Positions 1 through 6,702 of a stretch of DNA of 6,756 bases are shown piece after piece (positions within the stretch are counted from its first letter, which is position 1; each line of letters starts with the position of its first letter). Origin of the DNA: Planctomycetota bacterium (GTDB taxonomy: Bacteria; Planctomycetota; UBA1135; UBA2386); the NCBI GenBank assembly GCA_020638735.1, contig JACKHZ010000028.1:1-6756 (forward strand), in the 5' to 3' direction. Under the pieces are notes generated by a model. The model had not been told where the DNA came from. It was given only the letters and a program-made list of their open reading frames with translations, and ran no database searches. The position numbers and the translations under genes were made by a program.

Positions 1-177
1 CTGCTGGCGTTCCCGCCGTTATTCAGTGTGACGGTGACGCGGTCGTGCGTGGAGTGCTGTCGTTGGTTCGCATAGCGGGGGTCGCCGGAATCCCGGCTGG
101 AGTGGTCACCACTGGCCAAGGCGCACTTGGCAATCTCTGTGGTCGAAACTGGATGCCACCTTCAGAGGGAGGACGTC
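1..177. other. Segment with no supportable gene
   Basis: No convincing gene is visible here. The frame used by the domain remnant that follows has a TAG stop at 73-75. Another forward frame stays open across the whole segment, but its third codon positions are only slightly enriched for G or C, unlike every real gene in the window. Its translation shows no motif I recognise. GC content is about 62% by hand count, against about 85% in the next 60 bases. It could be intergenic DNA, a decayed gene body or inserted DNA; the sequence alone does not decide. Confidence 0.5.
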
Positions 178-458
178 TATGCGCCCGCCAGCGGCTGGGT
201 CTACGTCGCCGCGTCGCTCGCCCCGGCCGCCGGCCCGCTGACCCCGTTCGGCGCGCTCGGCATCGACCTCGCCCAATCGGCGCCGATCGCGATCGCCGCG
301 CCGCAGCCGAGCCCGAGCCACGACCCGCACCTGCTGGTGCAGTGGCCGATCCCCAACTCGCCGACGCTGGTCGGCTTCGCGATGTGGCTGCAGGCCATCG
401 CGGTGCCCCAGTCGTTGCCGCCGCGCGTCACAACACCCTGGCCGTGGTCGTGCAGTGA
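178..458 (+). pseudogene. Remnant C-terminal domain of a planctomycete-type secreted protein, frameshifted
   Basis: The frame beginning at 178 reads 'GWVYVAASLAP', then 'PLTPFGALGIDL', then 'WPIPNSPTLVGFAMWLQAIAV'-type text (split here). This order of beta-strands matches the short beta-sandwich domain at the C-termini of many secreted planctomycete proteins. That domain has a 'P-[IV]-P-N-x-P-x-L-x-G' turn, an aromatic and 'Q-A' strand, and a last strand of the type 'N-x-L-x-V'. Here the last strand lies in another frame: 'NTLAVVVQ' ending at TGA 456-458. Adding one C near 430 would restore 'RVTNTLAVVVQ' followed by the stop. Without it, the original frame runs into low-complexity residues and stops at 538-540. 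Upstream the frame meets TAG at 73-75 and loses family character before about 178, so the main body of the protein is missing. A short TTG-started protein from 127 to 540 is the alternative, but I think it less likely. A sequencing or assembly error could also explain the frameshift. Confidence 0.55.
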
Positions 459-484
459 GCCGTGCAGTCATCCGTGCAGTGAGC
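449..484 (+). repeat. Three-copy 12-bp tandem repeat
   Basis: Three consecutive 12-bp units start at 449, 461 and 473. The first and third are identical (CGTGCAGTGAGC). The middle one shares the first eight bases and then differs (CGTGCAGTCATC). The first copy contains the TGA that ends the restored reading frame of the domain remnant, so the repeat spans the gene's 3' end. It looks like local duplication by slippage. A triplicated protein-binding site is possible, but nothing else supports that. Confidence 0.8.
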
Positions 485-526
485 GGCGCCTTCGGGCGTT
501 GGTAGCGGCGTTTGACGCCTGCTGCC
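484..526 (+). terminator. Two adjacent hairpins, possible terminator without U-tract
   Basis: The first hairpin (484-501) has a 7-bp stem, two pairs of which are G-U, closed by a TTCG tetraloop (491-494), one of the most stable RNA loops. The second (501-526) pairs 501-511 with 515-526: eleven base pairs with one bulged base at 520 and a TTG loop. They share only base 501. They lie between the stop of the domain remnant and the sigma gene. No run of T follows, so a classical intrinsic terminator is not shown; they could mark a transcript end or belong to the sigma gene's leader. Confidence 0.4.
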
Positions 527-618
527 CCCGCCCTGGTTGACGGCCAGACGCAAGACCGCTCGCAGAGAGGGCGGGCATCACGTAAGTTGGCGCGACGTCC
601 GGGAATCCTGTCCCGCCG

Positions 619-633
619 GCGCCGTAGCGGCGC
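619..633 (+). promoter_or_regulatory. Hairpin just before the sigma start codon
   Basis: A perfect 6-bp inverted repeat, GCGCCG and CGGCGC, with a TAG loop ends seven bases before ATG 641. No Shine-Dalgarno-like sequence is visible between it and the start. If it forms in the mRNA it would overlap the ribosome footprint and could limit initiation. In DNA this rich in GC, short inverted repeats are common by chance, so a regulatory role is only a suggestion. I could not identify a convincing -35/-10 promoter pair in 459-640. Confidence 0.3.
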
Positions 634-640
634 GCCCCCG

Positions 641-1162
641 ATGACCCTCACCCCCGAAGTGGCCTTCGAGCAGAACCGCGAGCGCCTGCTCTCGGTGATC
701 TACCTGCGCATGGGGCCCAACCTGCGCGTGCGCATGGACCCGGAGGACGTGCTGCAGGAGGTCGCGATCGAGGCGGTCAACTCGTGGAAGACGCTGTCCG
801 CCGAGGAGAACGCCGGCGCCTGGCTGGTGACGCTCGCCCGCCGCAAGGTCGCCCGCATCCTGCGTGACCAGCTCGGCGTCGCCGCCCGCGACCCGCGCCG
901 CGAGCACGCGATCAAGACCGACCTGCCGGTGGCCGACCGCCGCTCCGGTCCGGTCACGCACGCCGACCGCAAGGATCGGCTGGTGCTGCTCGAGCAGGCG
1001 CTCGAGCGGCTGAGCGACGACCACCGCGAGGTGATCCTGGCGATGAAGATCGAGGGCCTTTCGGCGCGCGAGGTCGGCGACCGCATGGAGCGCAGCGAGA
1101 ACGCGGTGCACCTGCTGCTGAGCCGCGCCCTGAAGCGGTTGGCGGAAGAGCTCAAGCTGTGA
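641..1162 (+). CDS. ECF-type RNA polymerase sigma factor (planctomycete type)
   Basis: This 173-aa protein has the two-domain layout of group 4 sigma factors. Region 2 covers roughly residues 8-80: 'NRERLLSVIYLRMGP' leads into 'RMDPEDVLQEV' (31-41), the conserved core-polymerase-binding helix, followed by an aromatic helix with 'SWKTL' and 'AWLVTLARRKVARILRD'. Region 4 covers roughly 112-170: 'ALERLSDDHREVIL', then 'EGLSAREVGDRMERSENAVHLLLSRALKRL', a helix-turn-helix that would read the -35 element. The 'R-x-D-P-x-D-V-[LV]-Q-E' form resembles the Planctomycetes-specific sigma-70 subfamilies. ATG 641 was chosen because the family match starts there; the frame is open back to TTG 512, but the extra residues are Arg/Pro-rich and unlike the family. 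No good ribosome site precedes it. Its stop overlaps the kinase start by four bases. The acidic residues of region 2.2 are intact, so it should bind core polymerase. Promoter targets cannot be told from the window. Confidence 0.9.
   Translation: MTLTPEVAFEQNRERLLSVIYLRMGPNLRVRMDPEDVLQEVAIEAVNSWKTLSAEENAGAWLVTLARRKVARILRDQLGVAARDPRREHAIKTDLPVADRRSGPVTHADRKDRLVLLEQALERLSDDHREVILAMKIEGLSAREVGDRMERSENAVHLLLSRALKRLAEELKL
1144..1162 (+). promoter_or_regulatory. Ribosome site and GTGA stop/start overlap for the kinase
   Basis: GGAAGAG at 1144-1150 lies eight bases before GTG 1159, inside the last codons of the sigma gene. The GTG start and the sigma TGA share bases 1160-1161, giving a GTGA overlap. 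This fixes the kinase start and implies translational coupling. Confidence 0.7.
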
Positions 1163-3753
1163 GCGAGCTGCCGGAGCACGACGAGCATCCGGGCGACGCC
1201 GCCGACCTGCGGCTCGCCGAGGTGTTGAGCGGCAGCAGCTCCGGCGCCGACCTGCGCCGCGAGCTCGAAGGCGAGGAGACCGCCGAGGCGAACGACCTGC
1301 TGGCGCGGCTCAACGCGCTGGAGTTCGTCGACCAGGTGGTCGGCGGCACCGGCGAGCTGCCGAAGCGCATCGGCGGCTACGAGATCAAGGGCGTGCTCGG
1401 CCGCGGCGGCATGGGCACGGTGTTCCTCGGCTGGCAGCAGGAGCTCGAACGCGAGGTCGCGCTGAAGGTGCTGGCGCAGGGCTTCGCCTCGGACCCGACG
1501 ATGCGCAAGCGGTTCCGCGCCGAGGCGCGCGCGACCGCGGCGCTGCACCACCGGCACATCGTGCCGATCTACGACTACGGCGAGGCGCAGGGCATGTCGT
1601 TCTTCGCCATGGAGCGCGTCGACGGCATGAGCCTCGACAAGCACATCGCGGCGGCGCGGCGCGGTGGCCAGCGCCCGCTCGAGCTGCTCGACGCCGCGCG
1701 GCGCTTCGCCGGCGTCGCCGACGCGCTGGGCCTCGCGCACCGCCGCCGGCTGCTGCACCGCGACGTCAAACCGGGCAACATCCTGGTCGCCGTCGACGGC
1801 ACGCTGGCGCTGACCGACTTCGGCCTGGCCAAGGCGCTCGACCACGCGTCGATGCACCTGACGTCGAAGGGCGGCGGCTTCCTCGGCACGCTGCACTACG
1901 CGTCGCCGGAGCAGGCGCTCGGCGCCGAGCTGACGCCGGCCAGCGACCTCTACTCGCTCGGCGTGACGATCTTCGAGGCGGTGACCGGCGAGCTGCCGAT
2001 CGCCGGCAAGACCACCGAGGCGCTGCTGCAGTCGATCCTGCACGGCACCCCGAAGCGGCTGCGCGACCTGCTGCCGAAGCCGCCGCGCGACTTCGAGGCG
2101 GTGCTCGACAAGCTGTTGCAGCGCGAGCCTGGCGATCGCTACCAGGACGGCGAAGCGCTGTCGCGCGACCTGCTGCGCCTCGCCGACGGCGAGCCGGTGC
2201 ACATCCGGCGCCTGCCGCTGCACGTGCGGTTGTGGCGGCGCGCGCGCAAGAACCCGGTGCTGACGGGCGCGCTGCTGGCGGTCGTCGTGCTGGTGTTGTC
2301 CACGGTCGTGCTGCTGTCGGTGCTGCGCCGCGAGAAGGGGCAGGGCCTGATCTCGCGGCACCAGAACAGCCTGGTCGAGATCCGACGCGACGTCGGCAGT
2401 GAGCGCGGAGCGGTCGCCGGGCCGGCGCCGCTGCTGCAGGCATTGACCGGCCTCGCGCTCGGCGACGCGGCGCCCAGCCCCGCCGTGCTCGAGGCGCTGC
2501 GGCAGGCGGAGCTGCGCATGCCGGACGATCCGCAGGCGGCGGCGATGCGCAGCGCCTACGCCGACGACCCGATGCCGCGCGCCAGCGCGTTGCTGCGGGA
2601 GGGCCGCGGCTTCGAGGCGATGTCGCTGTTCGACCGCGAGATCGCCGACCTCGAACCGGAGCGCTCCGGCGGCAACCTCGCCACCGAGCTGGGCCTCTAC
2701 CGGCTCTACCTCGGTCGGGCCGTCGCCCGCCTGACGACGGCGGTGGCGCAGCCCGACGACGCGCGCACCGACCTCGCATTGGCGAGCTACCTCCGCCCCG
2801 GCGCGGTGTTTCCCCGCACGCTGGTCGACGTGCTCGACGTCGTGCAGGGCGCCGACGGCGACCTCGCCCGGCTCGAACGCGAGCTGCAGTCGGCGGCGCC
2901 GGAGCGGCGGCGCACGCTCGGCGTGCTGCTGTCGGTGGCCGCCGGGCTGCAGCGTCCGGCCGCCGCCAACCTGATGGAGTTCGAGCTGACGTACCGTCGG
3001 CGCCGCGCGCTGCACGACGCCGGGCAGCGCCTGCTCGGCGAGGCGCTGGCCGACTGCGTCGACGGGACGCGGCCGACCGGCATCGCGGCGGTCTTCTCGC
3101 AGGCGTGCCGCCGCGCGCTCGACCGCCTCGGTGATCCCGCCGAGCTGCGCGATCTCGCCGAGCAGAGCGGCAAGGCGATCGCGGCGACCGCGCACGACGG
3201 CTCGCCGCTGCAGGGCTGGCGACACCTGCTGCAGCTGTTGCTGCTGCCGCGCCAGCACGGGCCGCTGCTCGACGCCGCGCAGGAACCGCTGCCGCCCGGC
3301 ATGCAGCTGACGGCGTGGCGGTGCCTGCTGCAGCTGGAGCCGCGCCGCGAGTTGGTGCAGTTGTGGCTGCCGAGGTTCGAGGAGCTGCTGCACAGCCACC
3401 CCGGGATCGACGGCATGACGTCGGTCGCCGCGACGATGTATCTGCTGGCAGGACACCCTGAGGCGCGCGCCTGGGCCGATCGTTGGATCGTCGAGGCCGA
3501 CGGCGACCCTGCGGCGCAGCTGTGCCGCATGCGGGCGCGGCTGCAGGAAGGCGACATCGAGCAGGCCAGGGACGACGCGATGGTGGCGGTGCAGGAGTCG
3601 CTCGTACCCGAGGCCACGCTCGCCGAGGTCGCCCGGCTCAGCCTCGACGCCGCGCGCGAGCTCGAGGCGGGCGCCAGCGAGGGCGCGCGGCTGATGTCGC
3701 AGCAGTTCCGCATGCTGCTCGACGGCGTCGTGCACGCCGGAGGTCCGCGATGA
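1159..3753 (+). CDS. Transmembrane Hanks-type serine/threonine protein kinase with large extracytoplasmic domain
   Basis: Residues 1-69 are a charged, probably helical N-terminus. The kinase domain spans about 74-340 with all key residues: glycine loop GRGGMG (81-86), ATP-binding Lys in VALKVL (K103), helix-C Glu (E122), catalytic HRDVKPGN (200-207, D202 and N207), metal-binding DFG (220-222), GT in the P+1 loop (243-244), SPE (249-251) and helix-F Asp in DLYSLG (D263). It should therefore be active, phosphorylating Ser or Thr on cytoplasmic partners. Next comes 'GEPVHIRRLPLHVRLWRRARKNPVL', shown only as family text: the basic juxtamembrane stretch common in planctomycete kinases. One membrane helix follows at about 367-389. 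Residues 395-864 would lie outside the cytoplasm; they are Leu/Ala/Arg-rich and helical, TPR-like in texture (for example 'EGRGFEAMSLFDREI'), but match no domain I can name. Start GTG 1159 overlaps the sigma stop, and its own TGA overlaps the next ATG. The position suggests that the sigma factor is a substrate or downstream output, which is inference. Confidence 0.93.
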   Translation: MSELPEHDEHPGDAADLRLAEVLSGSSSGADLRRELEGEETAEANDLLARLNALEFVDQVVGGTGELPKRIGGYEIKGVLGRGGMGTVFLGWQQELEREVALKVLAQGFASDPTMRKRFRAEARATAALHHRHIVPIYDYGEAQGMSFFAMERVDGMSLDKHIAAARRGGQRPLELLDAARRFAGVADALGLAHRRRLLHRDVKPGNILVAVDGTLALTDFGLAKALDHASMHLTSKGGGFLGTLHYASPEQALGAELTPASDLYSLGVTIFEAVTGELPIAGKTTEALLQSILHGTPKRLRDLLPKPPRDFEAVLDKLLQREPGDRYQDGEALSRDLLRLADGEPVHIRRLPLHVRLWRRARKNPVLTGALLAVVVLVLSTVVLLSVLRREKGQGLISRHQNSLVEIRRDVGSERGAVAGPAPLLQALTGLALGDAAPSPAVLEALRQAELRMPDDPQAAAMRSAYADDPMPRASALLREGRGFEAMSLFDREIADLEPERSGGNLATELGLYRLYLGRAVARLTTAVAQPDDARTDLALASYLRPGAVFPRTLVDVLDVVQGADGDLARLERELQSAAPERRRTLGVLLSVAAGLQRPAAANLMEFELTYRRRRALHDAGQRLLGEALADCVDGTRPTGIAAVFSQACRRALDRLGDPAELRDLAEQSGKAIAATAHDGSPLQGWRHLLQLLLLPRQHGPLLDAAQEPLPPGMQLTAWRCLLQLEPRRELVQLWLPRFEELLHSHPGIDGMTSVAATMYLLAGHPEARAWADRWIVEADGDPAAQLCRMRARLQEGDIEQARDDAMVAVQESLVPEATLAEVARLSLDAARELEAGASEGARLMSQQFRMLLDGVVHAGGPR
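3739..3753 (+). promoter_or_regulatory. Shine-Dalgarno GGAGG and ATGA overlap for the third gene
   Basis: GGAGG at 3739-3743 sits six bases before ATG 3750, the best ribosome site in the window. The ATG overlaps the kinase TGA (3751-3753) as ATGA. It sets the start at 3750, although the same frame is open upstream to 3483. Confidence 0.85.
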
Positions 3754-6656
3754 ACCGTAGCCGTCACCGCTCGCGACGCGCCTGGCTGCTCGGCGTCGTC
3801 GTGTTGACCGCGCTCGGCGTCGCGGTCGTCGCGATGTTCCGCGAGACGCTGCGCCGCCGCGAAGGTCTGTCGGCGTCGGTCGCCGGCACGCGCCGCGAGC
3901 AGGAGCCGCGGGCCGCGGGCGAGGCCGCCTCGCAGCTGGTCGTGCCGGACGTCGCCGCCGGCGCCGACGCCGTCAAGGGGCAGACGCTGGTGCAGGGCGT
4001 GGTGATCGATCCGGACGGGCGCCCGGCGGCGAGCGCGACGGTGACGCTGTACCGCATGGTCACGGGTTGGCCCGAGCTGCAGAGCGAGCCGTTGGCGACG
4101 GCGACCACACAGGGCGACGGCGCGTTCCTGTTCCGCACCGCGGTGCCGTACGGCCACGTGCTCGGCTTCGAACGCGAGGGCTTCGCCGGCGGCCTGCAGG
4201 AGGTGCCGGCCCGCAGCGGCCCGGTGACGTTGCGCCTCGACCACGGCTTCGACCTGTTCGGCTTCGTGCTCAACGACGGCGGCACCCCGGTGCCGAACGC
4301 GCGCGTATCGGTCGAGACGGTGCCGGGCGAGCCGCGCCGCGCGCGCAGCACGCGCACCGGCGCCGACGGTCGCTACGCGTTCCGCGACCTCGCCGCCGGT
4401 CCCGTGCGGCTGGTCGCCTACCACGCTTCGTGGCAGCCGGCGATCGCGCCGACCATCGTCGTCGGCGACCTGCGGCGCATCGACCTGCGCTTCGACCGGC
4501 CGACGATGTCGCTGGTGCGCGGGCACGTCGTCTCGGCGAGCTCGCAGGAGCCGATCGCCGACGCGCGCGTGCAGCTGGTGCCGATCAACCTCAAGCTCGG
4601 GTTGGTCGAGCCGATCGAGGCCAGCACCGCGGCCGACGGCAGCTTCCTGCTCGAGGGCCTGCCGCGCGGCTCGGTGCGGCTACTGGTGCGGCACCCGGAC
4701 CACGGCACGGTCATGCGCACGCAGACGATCGGCGCCGTGGCCCAGGACCTGTCGATCGAGCTGCCGGCGCGTTCGGCGGTCGAAGGCGAGGTCGTCTCCG
4801 AGCGCGTCGAGGGGCTGATCCGCGGCGGCGAGCTGCTGCGGCTCCAGGACATGTCCGGCGAAGTGCGGTTCGCGACGCTCGACGCGGGCGGCCGGTTCCG
4901 CTTCCCGTCCGCGCTCTCGCCGGGTTGGGCCGAGCTGACGTTCGTCAACGGCGAGCTGTCGTTCCGACGCAACTTCACCTCGTCGATCTCGGTGCGCATC
5001 GTCGAGGCGGCGACGACCGAACTCGAGCTGTCGGTCGTGCCCTCGACGATGGTGCGTGGTCGCTTCGTCGACGCCGCCGGCGCGCCGATCGCCGGGGTGC
5101 GTGTGGTGCAGACGCGCCTGCTGGCGGACAGCGCGCGCGGCATCGGCGACGCGGCGTGGCAGTTCAACGTGAGCGACGTCGGCAACCGGGTCGCCGAGCT
5201 GTTCGGCGCGGAGAGCGGCCAGCTGCTCGCGGTCAGCGGCGCGGACGGCGTGTTCGAGGTCCGTGGCCGGGCCCCGGGTCCGCTGCTCGCGCGCGCGCAG
5301 CACGACGGCACCGGCAGCCGCACGCTGCGCATCAACGTGCCGGGCTACGAGACCGCGTTCGAATGCGGCGACGTGCTGCTGCCGCGCGGCGCGACGATCC
5401 TCGGCCGCGTGTTGCGCGGCAACCGCGCGTTCGTCGGCGCCACCGTGATGGCGATCAGCGACGGCTGCCACGGCACGACGGTGACCGACAAGTCGGGCGT
5501 GTTCGTGCTGCGCGACCTGATGCCCGGCTCCTACACGGTGCGCGCGCGCATCCCCGGCCAGTCGAGCGGCAGCGAGGACCTGCTCGTCGACGTCGCGCCG
5601 GGCGCCACGTCGCGGCAGCTGCTGGTGCACCTCGACGTCGGGCGCACCGTGCAGGGGCAGGTCACCGGCCTCGACGGTCAGCCGCTCGCCGGCGCGCTGG
5701 TGACCGCGCGAGGCATGCCCGGTCTGGTGGCCATCAGCGACGGCGAAGGCAACTTCGTCGTCGAGCTGCCGCCGCGCCCCGTCGAGCTGCAGGTGTCGCT
5801 CGTCGATCGCTCCCGCCTGCGCAACGTGCTGGTCGGGCTCGACGAGACGCAGGTGCGGGTCCAGATCGACGCGCCGCCGACCTGCTCGCTCGAGGTCAGC
5901 GTCGCCGGCCTGCCGGACCGCCGCCGCATCGCGACCTGCCTGGTGCATTGCGACCCGCTCGACGACGTCGGCGCAGAGCCGCGCGCCCGCTGGTTCGACA
6001 TGCCCGACGGCGTGCTGCAGTGGAGTCAGTGCCCGTCCGGTCACGTGCGCCTCGAGATCCGCAGCGACGGCTTCGCGCCGTTCGTCGGCGAGTTCGACCT
6101 CGCCGCCAACGCCCTGCACCGGCTGGACGCGGTGCTGCTCGAGCCCGGCGCGCGGCTGCGCGGCGTCGTGCGCGACGAGGCCGGCCAGCTGGTCGCTGAC
6201 GCGGCGGTGCTGCTCGGTGAGGAGACCGACCTCGACCTGTTCGAGCCGCCGGTTCGCAGCGGCGCGGACGGCGTGTTCACGATCCAGGGCGTGACCAGCC
6301 GGTCGTCGCGGCTGGTCGTGCGGGCGCCGGGTTTCGCTCCGCGCACCGTCGACCTCAGCCTGCCGATGGACGTGCTGTCGGCGCGTCCGCTCGAGGTCGT
6401 GCTGGAGCGCGGCGCGACCGTCGAGGTGCGCGTCGCGCCGGACCTGGTGCCCGAAGGCGGCATCGTGCAGCTGCGACGGCAGGGCCATCTGCTGGCTTCC
6501 GCGGAGCTCGACGACAACGGCCGCGCGTGGTTCGCCAACCGCAGCGCGGGCAGCTACACGGTGCGCCTGTTCGGGCACGAGCTGCCGGATCGCACGGTCG
6601 AAGTCGGTCACGAGGACCGGGTGGTGCAGGTGCGCTTCGAACCGGCCGAGAAGTGA
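3750..6656 (+). CDS. Membrane-anchored protein with about ten carboxypeptidase-regulatory-like beta-sandwich modules
   Basis: This 968-aa protein starts with a basic N-terminus (MNRSRHRSRR) and one hydrophobic helix at about 11-30 with no clear cleavage site, so it is probably a signal anchor with the rest outside the cytoplasm. After a linker (31-77) I count about ten modules, mostly 75-90 residues, beginning near 78, 165, 252, 342, 431, 546, 630, 710, 799 and 888. Typical ones read 'V-x-G-x-V-x-D-x-x-G-x-P-[IVL]-x-x-A-x-V', then 'T-x-x-D-G-x-[FY]-x-[FLV]-x-x-L', then a 'G-x-x-x-L-x-[AV]' strand, as in CarboxypepD_reg (transthyretin-like) domains. Modules 4, 8 and 10 are degenerate; module 5 carries a long insert (about 455-490). 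Such domains are structural or ligand-binding; no peptidase or other catalytic domain is present. The start follows a strong ribosome site and overlaps the kinase stop, so it likely works with the kinase, perhaps as surface sensor or scaffold (inference). Six cysteines all lie after residue 538. Confidence 0.88.
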   Translation: MNRSRHRSRRAWLLGVVVLTALGVAVVAMFRETLRRREGLSASVAGTRREQEPRAAGEAASQLVVPDVAAGADAVKGQTLVQGVVIDPDGRPAASATVTLYRMVTGWPELQSEPLATATTQGDGAFLFRTAVPYGHVLGFEREGFAGGLQEVPARSGPVTLRLDHGFDLFGFVLNDGGTPVPNARVSVETVPGEPRRARSTRTGADGRYAFRDLAAGPVRLVAYHASWQPAIAPTIVVGDLRRIDLRFDRPTMSLVRGHVVSASSQEPIADARVQLVPINLKLGLVEPIEASTAADGSFLLEGLPRGSVRLLVRHPDHGTVMRTQTIGAVAQDLSIELPARSAVEGEVVSERVEGLIRGGELLRLQDMSGEVRFATLDAGGRFRFPSALSPGWAELTFVNGELSFRRNFTSSISVRIVEAATTELELSVVPSTMVRGRFVDAAGAPIAGVRVVQTRLLADSARGIGDAAWQFNVSDVGNRVAELFGAESGQLLAVSGADGVFEVRGRAPGPLLARAQHDGTGSRTLRINVPGYETAFECGDVLLPRGATILGRVLRGNRAFVGATVMAISDGCHGTTVTDKSGVFVLRDLMPGSYTVRARIPGQSSGSEDLLVDVAPGATSRQLLVHLDVGRTVQGQVTGLDGQPLAGALVTARGMPGLVAISDGEGNFVVELPPRPVELQVSLVDRSRLRNVLVGLDETQVRVQIDAPPTCSLEVSVAGLPDRRRIATCLVHCDPLDDVGAEPRARWFDMPDGVLQWSQCPSGHVRLEIRSDGFAPFVGEFDLAANALHRLDAVLLEPGARLRGVVRDEAGQLVADAAVLLGEETDLDLFEPPVRSGADGVFTIQGVTSRSSRLVVRAPGFAPRTVDLSLPMDVLSARPLEVVLERGATVEVRVAPDLVPEGGIVQLRRQGHLLASAELDDNGRAWFANRSAGSYTVRLFGHELPDRTVEVGHEDRVVQVRFEPAEK

Positions 6657-6657
6657 A

Positions 6658-6674
6658 GGCCGCGAGTTGCGGCC
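6658..6674 (+). terminator. Hairpin directly after the operon's last stop
   Basis: GGCCGC pairs perfectly with GCGGCC around a five-base loop, starting two bases after the TGA at 6654-6656. A 10-bp palindrome (6678-6687, CAGCCGGCTG) follows. There is no T-run, so it may be a weak or factor-aided terminator, or simply stabilise the mRNA end. The next gene starts only 46 bases after the stop, so read-through is plausible. Confidence 0.4.
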
Positions 6675-6702
6675 CGGCAGCCGGCTGGCCAAGCTCTGCG
6701 CC

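Noticed and set aside
512..542. Two TTGACG sequences (512-517 and 537-542) as possible -35 promoter boxes
   Set aside because: No reasonable -10 element lies 16-18 bases downstream of either one, and the first lies inside the stem of a hairpin.
570..617. GGCGGG and CCCGCC as a long-range stem in the sigma leader
   Set aside because: Six G/C pairs around a 36-base loop are expected by chance in DNA of this composition.
512..640. Upstream extension of the sigma factor to TTG 512
   Set aside because: The added residues are unlike the family, and the conserved region begins directly after ATG 641. The extension also overlaps the hairpin region.
700..3735. Antisense open frame of about 1011 codons opposite the sigma and kinase genes
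   Set aside because: It mirrors the codon structure of the real genes in very GC-rich DNA. Its translation is low-complexity (Arg, Gln, His, Ala, Val) with no domain, while the + strand has complete kinase and sigma motifs.
3483..3749. Upstream extension of the third gene in the same frame
   Set aside because: The residues are Arg/Ala-rich shadow of the kinase C-terminus, and GGAGG plus the ATGA overlap mark 3750 as the start.
2787..4526. Antisense open frame across the kinase/third-gene junction
   Set aside because: It has shadow composition and crosses a well-supported ATGA gene junction on the other strand.
4067..6199. Second + strand open frame of about 710 codons inside the third gene
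   Set aside because: It is Arg/Ala/Pro-rich and without motifs. The overlapping frame shows repeated regulatory-like modules, a membrane anchor and a ribosome site.
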